This document shows positions 15,898-24,061 of a stretch of DNA of 29,196 nucleotides, one piece after another; positions within the stretch are counted from its first letter, which is position 1; every line of letters begins with the position of its first letter. Both the position numbers and the translations under genes were made by a program. The notes under the pieces are model-generated. The model worked only from the letters and a program-made list of their open reading frames with translations. It searched no databases and was not told the DNA's origin. This DNA comes from CANHEE01 sp043777755 (GTDB lineage Bacteria; Bacteroidota; Bacteroidia; Chitinophagales; Saprospiraceae), in contig JAYWHK010000108.1 in assembly GCA_043777755.1 (NCBI GenBank), positions 1 to 29,196 of the forward strand. The letters run 5' to 3'.

Positions 15898-17496
15898 CTA
15901 TTTTATTACCACTACTTTTTTATTCATTGTTTTGCCTTCTGCTTTCAACAAAATGCTATAAACACCAGCTGGAATATTTTGAGTACTGAACTCTACTCTA
16001 TTTCCACCTTGTGTAAAGTCTTGATTTTGAATTGTTTGCACTGTTTGACCAATAGCATTAAGCAATGAAAGTTCCGCTTTAAAAGGCTTTGCTACTTCAA
16101 TATCAACAAATAAAGTATTGCCATTGCTTACAGGATTTGGCGAAACATTCCAAACCGCTACATCAGATAAATCTTGTGTATTTACACCAAATGCTGTTGT
16201 TTTGAACTTCTCTTTTAGCACCGTAGCGATGTTCAATTCTGTACCATTCTCATTGAATGGCACTACACGCCAGTTATAATTTTTGCTTGGCAACAAAGTT
16301 GTCAAAGATGCACTACTTGTAGAAGTTACGATTCGAGTTGGATTGCTTGAAAAATTTGGTGTAACATCAATCTCTAACAAATAACGGGTTGCTCCTGGTA
16401 CGTCTGACCATTCAAAATCTACCTTATTATAAGCAACAGCTTGAGATTGAATTGGATACGTAAGACTTGCTTGCGCAGTTACCAATTCTAATGTTGGTGT
16501 ATAATTTGGACGAATATAAAGTCTTTTCGGACTTAAATAATCATTTGTAATTGCCACTTTTTGTTCTGCTGAAAAGAAATAATCTGCACAACCAATAAAA
16601 TAACCCATGAAAAGTTTTTCCTCAGGATTCACATAAGTGTCGTTTGCCCCAGGACCTTTGATTTTTTTAGTAAATGGCGTACAGCCATTCCAATCAAAAC
16701 CAAAATTATAGTCCGCAGGTGTATCGCAAAACTTATCCGCAGCAGTTTTACAGTTTGAACCGTCCGCATTTTCAACTTGTGAAAAACCATCAGGCGCAAT
16801 GGAACTTGTTACTTTAAATTCTGTGCCAGCCGCCCATTCCATAGGGTAAATGTCCTTACAAGTTTGCTGATCCCAACCTTTGAAAGGATGTGGCAAACTG
16901 AAGAAGTGTCCAACTTCATGGCTAATTGTACCCGAAGTACTATTTACTTGGTCATTTTTGATAACCAACCAATCTTTTGTTGGAGAAAAGTAACCTAAAG
17001 TTGTACCACCGAGCTGACTTCCTGGCGATGGCGTATCTTTTGCCAAATAAAAGTTGATGGCATTTTTATTTTTATTGAACTGAACTTGTAACGCTCCTTC
17101 ACCCAATGCGTTAGACTGATTGGTATAAGCATTGTCATTGTCCATATAATTAAAATATTCGCCCGTAGGGAATTTTGCCAAATAGAAAACAATATCTTGG
17201 TCTGCATAGTCTTTATTCATTTGGGCTAAATTTTCCAATACTTTTGCCTCAGAAATACGACCAGATTTGTCAGCCTTTGCAATGATGTTGAATTTGACAG
17301 GAATATACTTCTTCGCACCACGGTTTTCTTCTGCCAACAAACCTTTGGCTGCAAGTTCACGATTAAACGTAATGCGGTCAGTCAGTGAATTTTGGTCGTG
17401 TGTTCCGCAAATGTGCGACATATTCATTTCTTGGGCAGTTGCAGCATTAAAAGCCGAAAATCCTAAAAGAAGACTAAATAATAATGATTTCTTCAT
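15898..17496 (-). CDS. Secreted M43-type zinc metalloprotease with type IX sorting domain
   Basis: A 532-residue exported protein with a signal peptide at 1-22 (ending AATAQ). The catalytic zinc site is HEVGHFFSLPH at 193-203, the HExxHxxxxxH form used by pappalysin-type M43 metzincins, with H193, H197 and H203 as ligands and E194 as the base. A later LFMGYFIGCADYFFSAEQ segment fits the Met-turn region. Cysteines around it suggest disulfides. Residues about 345-430 form a fibronectin-III-like domain (VDFEWSDVPGATRYLLEI). The last 80 residues are a type A T9SS sorting domain (VSPNPVSNGNTLFVDI, LLNAIGQTV, IPAGVYSILL, KKVVVIK). It should therefore cross the outer membrane by type IX secretion. 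It has its own promoter and is divergent from mdh. Confidence 0.93.
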   Translation of the reverse strand: MKKSLLFSLLLGFSAFNAATAQEMNMSHICGTHDQNSLTDRITFNRELAAKGLLAEENRGAKKYIPVKFNIIAKADKSGRISEAKVLENLAQMNKDYADQDIVFYLAKFPTGEYFNYMDNDNAYTNQSNALGEGALQVQFNKNKNAINFYLAKDTPSPGSQLGGTTLGYFSPTKDWLVIKNDQVNSTSGTISHEVGHFFSLPHPFKGWDQQTCKDIYPMEWAAGTEFKVTSSIAPDGFSQVENADGSNCKTAADKFCDTPADYNFGFDWNGCTPFTKKIKGPGANDTYVNPEEKLFMGYFIGCADYFFSAEQKVAITNDYLSPKRLYIRPNYTPTLELVTAQASLTYPIQSQAVAYNKVDFEWSDVPGATRYLLEIDVTPNFSSNPTRIVTSTSSASLTTLLPSKNYNWRVVPFNENGTELNIATVLKEKFKTTAFGVNTQDLSDVAVWNVSPNPVSNGNTLFVDIEVAKPFKAELSLLNAIGQTVQTIQNQDFTQGGNRVEFSTQNIPAGVYSILLKAEGKTMNKKVVVIK

Positions 17497-17561
17497 GTAA
17501 AAATTTTTAAAAAATAAACAAATTTTAATTGATGCAAAGCATACTTTTTATTTTGTAAGAA

Positions 17562-17569
17562 CAAAGGTA
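17562..17569 (-). promoter_or_regulatory. -7 box of the metalloprotease gene
   Basis: TACCTTTG on the minus strand (17569-17562). It gives a leader of about 60 bases to ATG 17496. No clear TTG lies at the expected upstream distance. Confidence 0.55.
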
Positions 17570-17643
17570 AAAGAAAATATATTTGTTTTCCTATTTTTAA
17601 CAATTGTTTTAGATAAATTTTATTTTTTCTTATTAAAAACAAT

Positions 17644-17651
17644 TACCTTTG
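17644..17651 (+). promoter_or_regulatory. -7 box and long leader of mdh
   Basis: TACCTTTG at 17644-17651 predicts a start near 17658 and a leader of about 220 bases. The leader carries a 7-bp hairpin with one G-U pair (GCATGGA 17812-17818, TCCGTGC 17825-17831) 46 bases before the ATG. The rest of 17497-17877 holds no gene. Confidence 0.55.
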
Positions 17652-17877
17652 CAGCGTTTTTTAAGAAAAATCGTTCTTTTCTTAAAACAAATACAAAGAA
17701 ACGATTGTTTTAGTTGCAAAACAAGTCATATTTCGTAGATAATGACTTTTTAATGACGAACAAAGCATTTGACTGTATAGAATAAGCAAAAATCATAGTT
17801 TATAAATTATTGCATGGATTAAAGTCCGTGCTACCAAATAAAAAACCATTTTATCATTCTAATATTTTTATAAAAAA

Positions 17878-18810
17878 ATGAGTAAAGTAACTGTAATTGG
17901 TTCTGGAAATGTTGGCTCAACTGTTGCTAACGTTTTGGCACACAAGGATTTAGTGAATCAAATCGTATTGTTGGATATTCAAGCGGATATGGCAAAAGGC
18001 AAGGCTTTGGATATGTGGCAACAAGCTCCTGTTGATTACTATAGTACACATATTATGGGTACGAGTAACTACGAAGACACTGCAAACTCTGACATCGTGG
18101 TCATTACGGCTGGTGTCCCTCGTAAGCCAGGTATGACTCGTGATGATTTGATTTCGACCAATGCGAAAATCGTTTCTTCTGTTACGGAGAACATCATGAA
18201 GTATTCTCCGAATCCAATCATCATTGTCGTTTCTAATCCTTTGGACGTAATGACTTATGTGGCGCACCTCAAATCAGGTTTGCCAGCGAACCGTGTTTTT
18301 GGTATGGCTGGTATCTTGGATACGGCTCGTTACCGTGCATTTTTGGCAGAAGAATTAAAAGTTTCTCCAAAAGACATTCAAGCGGTTTTGATGGGCGGTC
18401 ATGGTGATACAATGGTTCCATTGCCTCGTTATACGACGGTGGCTGGTATTCCAGTAACAGAAATGATTGCTGCGGACAAGTTAGACGCAATCGTTGCCCG
18501 TACAAAAGATGGTGGTGGCGAATTGGTTCGTTTGATGGGAACTTCGGCTTGGTATGCGCCAGGTGCTGCTGCTGCTCAGATGGTAGAAGCTATTTTGCGC
18601 AACGAAAATCGTATTTTTGAAGTTTGTGTAAAATTGGAAGGTCAATACGGCATGAACGATGTTTATTTGGGCGCACCAGTTAAATTAGGTAAAAACGGTA
18701 TCGAATCTGTTATCGAACTCCAATTGAACGACGCTGAAATGGACTTGTTAAAAGCTTCTGCTGGTCACGTTAAAGTGGTTATGGACGCTTACGATGCTTT
18801 GGGATTGTAA
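17878..18810 (+). CDS. mdh: Malate dehydrogenase (NAD, LDH-like type)
   Basis: Oxidises malate to oxaloacetate with NAD in the TCA cycle, in the cytoplasm. It has 310 residues, the normal size. The N-terminal dinucleotide fold has GSGNVG at 8-13 and D33 at the end of the second strand, which favours NAD over NADP. Substrate-binding arginines are R82 and R88 in PRKPGMTRDD; the alanine-rich loop lacks the glutamine typical of lactate dehydrogenase, so malate is the substrate. D148-R151 and the catalytic H175 in MGGHGDTM complete the active site. The start ATG follows a 220-base leader. Codon use is smooth and G/T-rich compared with its neighbours, as expected for an abundant protein. Monocistronic: a strong hairpin terminator lies 160 bases downstream. 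Confidence 0.96.
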   Translation: MSKVTVIGSGNVGSTVANVLAHKDLVNQIVLLDIQADMAKGKALDMWQQAPVDYYSTHIMGTSNYEDTANSDIVVITAGVPRKPGMTRDDLISTNAKIVSSVTENIMKYSPNPIIIVVSNPLDVMTYVAHLKSGLPANRVFGMAGILDTARYRAFLAEELKVSPKDIQAVLMGGHGDTMVPLPRYTTVAGIPVTEMIAADKLDAIVARTKDGGGELVRLMGTSAWYAPGAAAAQMVEAILRNENRIFEVCVKLEGQYGMNDVYLGAPVKLGKNGIESVIELQLNDAEMDLLKASAGHVKVVMDAYDALGL

Positions 18811-18813
18811 TAA

Positions 18814-18960
18814 ATTCTAAATTTCTAAATTCTAAATTCTAAATTCTAAATTTCTAAATTCTAAATTTCTTATTCTAAATTTCTTATTCTAAATTTTAGA
18901 ATCGAAATGCAGTATTTTTATTCTAAATTCTAAATTTTAGAATGAGATGCAGTATTTTTT
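18814..18960. repeat. TTCTAAA heptamer array and palindromic duplicate
   Basis: About ten imperfect copies of TTCTAAA (spacings of 7-8, with TTCTTA variants) run from 18814 to about 18900. The right end contains a near-palindrome, ATTCTAAATTTTAGAAT. This continues into a roughly 34-base unit with ATGCAGTATTTTT that is duplicated with a 40-base period (about 18887-18920 and 18927-18960). It is non-coding and directly follows the mdh stop. Confidence 0.85.
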
Positions 18961-18970
18961 ATAGTTAGGA

Positions 18971-19025
18971 AAAAACGCCATTATTTTTGACAAACAAAAA
19001 TAATGGCGTTTTTGTTTGTCAAAAA
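18971..19025. terminator. mdh terminator with two mutually exclusive hairpins
   Basis: Hairpin 1: AAAAACGCCATTATTTTTG (18971-18989) pairs perfectly with 18995-19013. Hairpin 2: TTTTTGACAAACAAAAA (18984-19000) pairs perfectly with 19009-19025. The two share bases and cannot form together. Hairpin 1 has the GC-containing stem and T-run of an intrinsic terminator. Confidence 0.85.
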
Positions 19026-19035
19026 CCAACACATA

Positions 19036-19070
19036 TCGTAGAGAAAAGGCGTGCCTTTTCTCGCACTACG
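19036..19070 (+). repeat. Palindromic GAGAAAAGGC element, copy 1
   Basis: GAGAAAAGGC-GT-GCCTTTTCTC is a perfect 10-bp hairpin at 19041-19062, flanked by TCGTA on the left and GCACTACG on the right. The same unit with flanks in reverse orientation is at 20123-20157. A small GAGCT/AGCTC hairpin follows near 19076-19087. The rest up to 19289 holds an imperfect inverted repeat (GCTATTGTT near 19190, AACAATAGC near 19246) and no gene. Confidence 0.8.
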
Positions 19071-19289
19071 TTCAACGAGCTAAAGCTCATTTTACCTGCG
19101 CCTTCAAGCTTTTACGATTGTTAAAAATACAGCTTTTAGCAATATTAATTGGGTTATGGAAGTTATATGATAGAATGTTTTAAAAGTTTGCTATTGTTCA
19201 CAATTGTTGTATTGTCTTGATTTTCAATTGGTTAGAACTATTTCAAACAATAGCGAACAATTGAACAACTAAAAAACAGTATATTTAGT

Positions 19290-19994
19290 ATGAAAACAAC
19301 AATTACAACCCTACTTTTCTTATTCTTTTCTGTCAATATTCAAGCACAGGAGCGCATTGTGAAGGCTTTTACAGGCTTAAAATTTATGTTGCGTGATGAA
19401 AAATGCTTTGATTTTCTAAACAATTATTCCAGCGAAGAACGTTTTGGTTTGTCAAAAATACTTTTAACAAAGTCAAAATTTCACAGCGAAAAGCATTTTT
19501 CAGAATGGCAATTGTCCGATATTACCTTGGCTCGCAAACAAGAACTGAGAACTGAAACGACTGCTTTTGGAGGTTCTACACAAGTTATTTTTGGAGAAAA
19601 AACATCAAAATTCGGTTTCTCACTTGCTTATACAAGCAATTTTTTAATAAAAGAAAAAAATAAAAAGAATCAATTTTGGTTGGGAGCAGGGATTTTATTT
19701 TCGGGCAATTATCTTAATGTAGAGCCTTTGACTTCTCAAAATTTTCCATTTTTTCAGTACAGTAGTCATTTGGATTTGCTTGTACTACCTCGTTTTACAA
19801 AAAAACTAAACGAGCGTTTTATGCTGGATATTCATGTTCCAATTGTAATGCAGCGTTTATGTTTTAATTATAGAACTACGAGTAATCCTGCAAGACCAGC
19901 TGCCGAACAACAATCCTCTTGTAGTGCTTACGATTGGAAACCTATTGTTGAACAAATACGTATTGGCGTTGGTGTTTTTTTGGGTAAAAAATAA
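19290..19994 (+). CDS. Putative outer-membrane protein of unknown function
   Basis: A 234-residue exported protein with a signal peptide at 1-19 (VNIQAQ). The mature part contains alternating aromatic/hydrophobic beta strands (GGSTQVIFGEKTSKFGFSLA, FWLGAGILFSGNY, HLDLLVLPRFTKKL, RFMLDIHVPIVMQRL) and ends IRIGVGVFLGKK. This fits a small outer-membrane beta-barrel whose last strand ends the protein. Two Cys near the C-terminus (residues about 191 and 211) may form a disulfide. I know no family for it. It is flanked on both sides by inverted copies of a palindromic repeat, and its own upstream region has no clear TAnnTTTG box. The gene is probably real; its function is unknown. Confidence 0.7.
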   Translation: MKTTITTLLFLFFSVNIQAQERIVKAFTGLKFMLRDEKCFDFLNNYSSEERFGLSKILLTKSKFHSEKHFSEWQLSDITLARKQELRTETTAFGGSTQVIFGEKTSKFGFSLAYTSNFLIKEKNKKNQFWLGAGILFSGNYLNVEPLTSQNFPFFQYSSHLDLLVLPRFTKKLNERFMLDIHVPIVMQRLCFNYRTTSNPARPAAEQQSSCSAYDWKPIVEQIRIGVGVFLGKK

Positions 19995-20122
19995 TACACA
20001 CCATGGATATTGGTTATTAGATATTAAAGATATTGCAAACGCTTGGTGTTCAATATTTTGCATAAATGCAAAATCCCAAAACTACTTTCCAATGTATGTA
20101 TATTTCTTTTCACGATTTATAG

Positions 20123-20200
20123 CGTAGTGCGAGAAAAGGCGTGCCTTTTCTCTACGACACATAAAACATAAACACGAGAAAAACCATGTCTTTTCTCTAC
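20123..20200 (-). repeat. Palindromic GAGAAAAGGC element, copy 2 plus a decayed third copy
   Basis: 20123-20157 repeats the 19036-19070 unit with its flanks inverted (CGTAGTGC on the left, TACGA on the right); the hairpin arms are identical. A degraded version (GAGAAAAACCATGTCTTTTC) follows at 20175-20200 and runs into the 3' end of the polyprenyl synthase gene. Confidence 0.75.
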
Positions 20201-21168
20201 TTCTCCCTTTCTGTTACATAATTCACCAAATCTTCCAAAGATGTTCTGACCTCTGAGCTTGGGAAAGTATGGAGCAATTCAAAAGCCTGTTTTTTGTAAT
20301 CATACATGGCATTTTTGGCATATTCCAAGCCTCCACTTTTGCGAACAAAGTCAATTACTTCGGCTACTTTTTCGGGATTTTCATTGTGAACTTTTACGAG
20401 GTTGATGATGCGGCGTTTTTCGTCACGACTTGTATTTTCCAAAGCGTAAATTAATGGCAGTGTCATCTTTTTTTCTTTAATGTCTATGCCAAGTGGTTTT
20501 CCAACATCATCTGTTCCAAAGTCAAATAAATCATCTTTGATTTGGAAAGCAATCCCTATTTTTTCGCCAAAAAGTCGCATTTTTTCAATATTTTCATCAT
20601 TATCAGTGGTAGAAGCAGCACCTGCACTACAAGCCGAAGCGATGAGCGAAGCTGTTTTTTGGCGAATAATATCGTAATAAATCTCTTCTTTGATGTCCAA
20701 ACGACGGGCTTTTTCAATTTGCAAAAGCTCTCCTTCACTCATTTCTTTTACAGCATTAGAGATGATTTGCAACAAACGAAACTCATTGTTTTTTACTGCC
20801 AAAAGCAATCCTTGCGACAACAAATAATCCCCTACCAAAACAGAAATTTTATTTTTCCAAAGCGCATTGATGGAAAAAAAACCACGACGCTCGTAACTGT
20901 CATCAACCACATCATCATGAACCAACGTGGCGGTATGCAAAAGCTCTACCATTGCAGCAGCATGATGCGTAGATTCTTTGACCGTTCCACAAAGTGCAGC
21001 ACTCAAAAAGACAAACATTGGGCGCATTTGCTTACCACGACGCTGGACGATATAATGTGTTATTTTGTCCAACAAAGGGACACTACTTTTCATTGAATCC
21101 TTGAAATGGCTGTCAAAACGGTCAAGTTCTGATGAAATAGGTTTTTTTATCGTATCGAATCGTGACAT
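20197..21168 (-). CDS. ispB: Polyprenyl diphosphate synthase (all-trans, IspB-like)
   Basis: Elongates farnesyl diphosphate with isopentenyl diphosphate to make the long side chain of menaquinone. It has 323 residues, the usual size. The first Asp-rich motif is DDVVD at 85-89 in LVHDDVVDDSYERRG and the second is DDLFD at 212-216 in FQIKDDLFDFG; these bind the magnesium-diphosphates. RRGKQMRP at 43-50 and KTASLIASAC at 171-180 are the other conserved regions. Chain length (octaprenyl or heptaprenyl) cannot be decided from sequence alone, so the symbol is by family. The start is ATG 21168. A TAttTTTG box on the minus strand at 21313-21320 could be the promoter, with a leader of about 140 bases. 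Its 3' end touches a decayed palindromic repeat. Confidence 0.92.
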   Translation of the reverse strand: MSRFDTIKKPISSELDRFDSHFKDSMKSSVPLLDKITHYIVQRRGKQMRPMFVFLSAALCGTVKESTHHAAAMVELLHTATLVHDDVVDDSYERRGFFSINALWKNKISVLVGDYLLSQGLLLAVKNNEFRLLQIISNAVKEMSEGELLQIEKARRLDIKEEIYYDIIRQKTASLIASACSAGAASTTDNDENIEKMRLFGEKIGIAFQIKDDLFDFGTDDVGKPLGIDIKEKKMTLPLIYALENTSRDEKRRIINLVKVHNENPEKVAEVIDFVRKSGGLEYAKNAMYDYKKQAFELLHTFPSSEVRTSLEDLVNYVTEREK

Positions 21169-21312
21169 AAAGTAATTTTATTAAAGCTCCTTTATTTAAA
21201 ACAACGCTGAAAGCTAAAAGTTTTATTATTGTAGGCATAAAAAATAATCCCTACTTTGTTCTATAGGCAGACTTGCAATTCCATTAAAAGTTAGAATTTT
21301 AGAAAGTTTGTG

Positions 21313-21361
21313 CAAAAATAGATAAGTTTTTTCAGAAAGGATTGAAAAAGTATTACCTTTG
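21313..21361. promoter_or_regulatory. Divergent -7 boxes for ispB and the DUF6427-like gene
   Basis: Minus strand TATTTTTG (21320-21313) faces ispB. Plus strand TACCTTTG (21354-21361) faces the membrane-protein gene and predicts a start near 21368. Neither has a clean TTG at 19 bases. Confidence 0.5.
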
Positions 21362-21405
21362 CGTTAAATATACTAATTTTTTTTAAACTAAACCGAACTT
21401 CTACC

Positions 21406-22389
21406 TTGCTTAGTCTTTTCCGAACCAATCAAATACTTGCCAATGTATTGCTTCTTGCTTATATTGCGCTTGTTAGAAGTAGTTTTTTGTTCGTACCGTC
21501 AGCGACTGTTTTTAAGCCGCAGGGAATTTACAGCTATGAAATTTCGCATTGGATAGGCACGCAGCATTGGATAGAGCCATTTGTAGCAGCATTGGTTATT
21601 TTTATACAAGCCATTTCGATTAATGTTTTGTGTTTTAAGTATAGAATGTCAGATGAAAAAACGCTTTTTGCTGGAATTTTCTACATTTTAATGGTCAGTA
21701 TCTGTCCTGATTTCATGGGCTTATCTTCGCCACTTTTGGCAGTTACTTTCATAATTTTAGCTTTTATTGAACTATTTTCAAGCTATAGACAAGGTGTTGC
21801 CTCTGGTAATATATTTAATGTAGGACTCATGTTAGGCATAAGTTCTATGTTCTGTTTTTCGATTAGCACTTATTTAATTTGGGCGTTCATAGGACTTAGT
21901 ATTTTGAGAAAAGGCAGTTTGAAAGAGATTTCGATGGTTTTAGTTGGCTTTTTTACAGTCTATTTTTTAGTAGGAACTTTTTACTTTGTTTTGAATCGTT
22001 ATGATTTTTTTTGGAATGAACAAATTTCAAAAAACATTCGATTTTTAAATTTTACAGGAGAAAACAATTGGATTTCTTACGGAATACGCCTCGTTTATGC
22101 TCTATTAATTGGCTTGTCAATTGTTAGTCAGGGTTTTTACAGTTCTAAAAAAAGTATTCAAGTTCAAAAATTTCAGACTGTTTTATACTGGTCATTGATT
22201 ATAGCTGCCGCACCATTGTTGATTCAATCCAATGTCAGCACACACAATTTGGTTTTGTTAGCACCTACATTAGCAATTTTTGTGACGTATCATTTCTTAC
22301 AGTTTGAAAGACAAATGGCGGAAGCTGTACATTTAATTTGCTTGGCAATTGTTTTGGCGTTGCAGTACCATAGTTGGTTAGGATTTTAA
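21406..22389 (+). CDS. Polytopic membrane protein, DUF6427-like
   Basis: A 327-residue inner-membrane protein with about nine or ten hydrophobic segments, from NQILANVLLLAYIALV at the N-terminus to AVHLICLAIVLALQY at the C-terminus. The N-terminal LFRTNQ and first-helix pattern, together with the length, remind me of the Bacteroidota DUF6427 family; I hold this as a likely, not certain, match. The start is TTG at 21406. No in-frame ATG exists between the upstream stop at 21343 and the conserved first helix, and the TACCTTTG box at 21354-21361 lies just ahead. Its function is unknown. It heads a plus-strand run, with purQ 56 bases downstream. Confidence 0.7.
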   Translation: MLSLFRTNQILANVLLLAYIALVRSSFLFVPSATVFKPQGIYSYEISHWIGTQHWIEPFVAALVIFIQAISINVLCFKYRMSDEKTLFAGIFYILMVSICPDFMGLSSPLLAVTFIILAFIELFSSYRQGVASGNIFNVGLMLGISSMFCFSISTYLIWAFIGLSILRKGSLKEISMVLVGFFTVYFLVGTFYFVLNRYDFFWNEQISKNIRFLNFTGENNWISYGIRLVYALLIGLSIVSQGFYSSKKSIQVQKFQTVLYWSLIIAAAPLLIQSNVSTHNLVLLAPTLAIFVTYHFLQFERQMAEAVHLICLAIVLALQYHSWLGF

Positions 22390-22445
22390 TACATTAAAAA
22401 ATATTGATTATAAACTTCCATGCGTGGAAATATAAATTTTAGATT

Positions 22446-23153
22446 ATGAAATTTGGAGTAGTACTTTTTCCTGGCTCGAATTGCGATGACGATATGATGC
22501 ACGTTCTGGGCAACGTAATGGGCGCAGAAGTTGTAAAACTTTGGCACAAAGACACTTCGTTGAAAGGTTTTGGAAAAAAAGATTGTATTATTTTGCCTGG
22601 CGGATTTTCTTACGGTGATTATTTGCGTTGTGGCGCAGTTGCTCGTTTTTCCCCAATCATGCAAGCGGTGATTGAGTTTGCCAACAAAGGCGGCTATGTT
22701 TTTGGTATTTGCAATGGTTTTCAGATTTTGTGTGAAAGCGGACTTTTGCCAGGCGTTTTGTTGCGCAATGAAAATCAAAAATTTATTTGTAAAAATGTTT
22801 TTTTGAAAACCACCACCAGTAAATCTCGTTTAACAAGGGCTTTAGACAAGAAAAAAGCCTTAAAGATTCCAATTGCACACGCCGAAGGTCGTTTCCATGC
22901 TGACGAGGCAACATTGGACGCTTTGGAAAAAAACAACCAAGTTCTTTTCAAATATTGTGACGAAAATGGCAAAATCAATGCTGCTGCCAATCCAAACGGA
23001 ACAAGCCGCAACATCGCTGGTATTTGCAATGAACAACGCAATGTTTTTGGTATGATGCCGCATCCTGAGCGTGCTTCCGAAAAACTCCTTGGCAACGAAG
23101 ATGGTCGTTTGTTGTTCGCTTCACTGATAGGAGAAGTTATGGCGCAAAATTAA
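22446..23153 (+). CDS. purQ: FGAM synthase, glutaminase subunit PurQ
   Basis: Class I glutamine amidotransferase subunit that supplies ammonia to PurL for the fourth step of purine synthesis (FGAR to FGAM). It has 235 residues. The nucleophile is C89 in GYVFGICNGFQ; the His-Glu pair is H206-E208 in MPHPERA. Other family segments are FPGSNCDDD at 8-16 and LPGGFSYGDYLRCGA at 50-64. The presence of a separate short PurQ implies the small-PurL/PurS type of complex rather than the fused enzyme. The next gene starts 2 bases after the stop, so they are surely cotranscribed. Its neighbours are not purine genes. Confidence 0.95.
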   Translation: MKFGVVLFPGSNCDDDMMHVLGNVMGAEVVKLWHKDTSLKGFGKKDCIILPGGFSYGDYLRCGAVARFSPIMQAVIEFANKGGYVFGICNGFQILCESGLLPGVLLRNENQKFICKNVFLKTTTSKSRLTRALDKKKALKIPIAHAEGRFHADEATLDALEKNNQVLFKYCDENGKINAAANPNGTSRNIAGICNEQRNVFGMMPHPERASEKLLGNEDGRLLFASLIGEVMAQN

Positions 23154-23155
23154 TC

Positions 23156-23995
23156 ATGTTATATTATTCAGGAGTATTCACCACTTTCTTGTTGGCGTAT
23201 GGCGGACTTTGCTTGATTTTTTACGTTTTACAAGACTTTTTCTTCTTCCGTCCTGAACGACTGCCGAAGTACTTTAAGTATGAATACCCTTTTCCTTTTC
23301 AAGAAATCCACTTCGATATGGAAGATGGAGGCTATGTCAATGCGGTACATTTTACAGTACCCAACAGCAAAGGCGTAGTGTATTACCTCAAAGGAAACTC
23401 TCGAAGCATCAAAGGTTGGGGCAAATTCGCTCGTGATTTTGTAGGCAAAGGCTATGATTTTTTCATGATGGATTATCGTGGTTTTGGCAAAAGCAAAGGA
23501 GCAATCACAGAAGCCATCTTGTACAGCGATGCACAAACCGCTTACAAATGGCTGTCAGAACATTATCCCGAAGAAAATATTGTCATCTATGGACGCTCAC
23601 TGGGAAGTGGCATTGCTGCTCGAATCGCTTCTTGGAACAAGCCCCGAATGTTGATTTTAGATTCCCCATATTTTAGTTTTTACAAGCAAATATTTAGGTC
23701 GGGTGGTTTTTTAATACCGCTGCGATGGCTTTTGAAATACAAAATAAGAACGGATTATTTTATAAAAAAAGTTACTTGTCCGATTTTTTTTATTCATGGA
23801 AAAAAAGATAGATTAATGCCTTACACGGACAGTGTAAAGCTGATGGAACTCAATCCTACCAAAGCAAGCCTTTTTGTTATTGAAAAAGGAGGACATAATA
23901 ATCTCCCAACTTTTGCAGAATACCACGAAGAACTGTATGATATTTTGAACGATGAAGAAAGATTTTCAAAACTAATAAATGTTTTGAAAGGCTAA
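23156..23995 (+). CDS. Membrane-anchored alpha/beta hydrolase (BEM46/ABHD13-like)
   Basis: A 279-residue protein with one N-terminal membrane helix (VFTTFLLAYGGLCLIFYVL) followed by FFRPERLPKYFKY and a serine-hydrolase domain. The nucleophile is S148 in YGRSLGSG. The acid is D218 in FFIHGKKDRLMPY and the histidine H247 in EKGGHNNL, so the triad is complete. Oxyanion-type YYLKGNSRSIKGW follows the first strands. This layout is that of the BEM46/ABHD13 group, esterases or lipases of unknown natural substrate, here likely facing the periplasm or the membrane surface. It is tightly coupled to purQ (2-base gap), with 66 bases before the next gene. Confidence 0.88.
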   Translation: MLYYSGVFTTFLLAYGGLCLIFYVLQDFFFFRPERLPKYFKYEYPFPFQEIHFDMEDGGYVNAVHFTVPNSKGVVYYLKGNSRSIKGWGKFARDFVGKGYDFFMMDYRGFGKSKGAITEAILYSDAQTAYKWLSEHYPEENIVIYGRSLGSGIAARIASWNKPRMLILDSPYFSFYKQIFRSGGFLIPLRWLLKYKIRTDYFIKKVTCPIFFIHGKKDRLMPYTDSVKLMELNPTKASLFVIEKGGHNNLPTFAEYHEELYDILNDEERFSKLINVLKG

Positions 23996-24061
23996 ATTCA
24001 ACTTTTGCAACATTTACCTATTTTTTCAGTATAAGACTATTCACATTTTATTTAAAAATAT

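Noticed and set aside
20542..21096. A 184-residue plus-strand ORF opposite ispB.
   Set aside because: It is the antisense of a clear polyprenyl synthase and has low-complexity, Cys/His/Phe-rich composition; a shadow frame.
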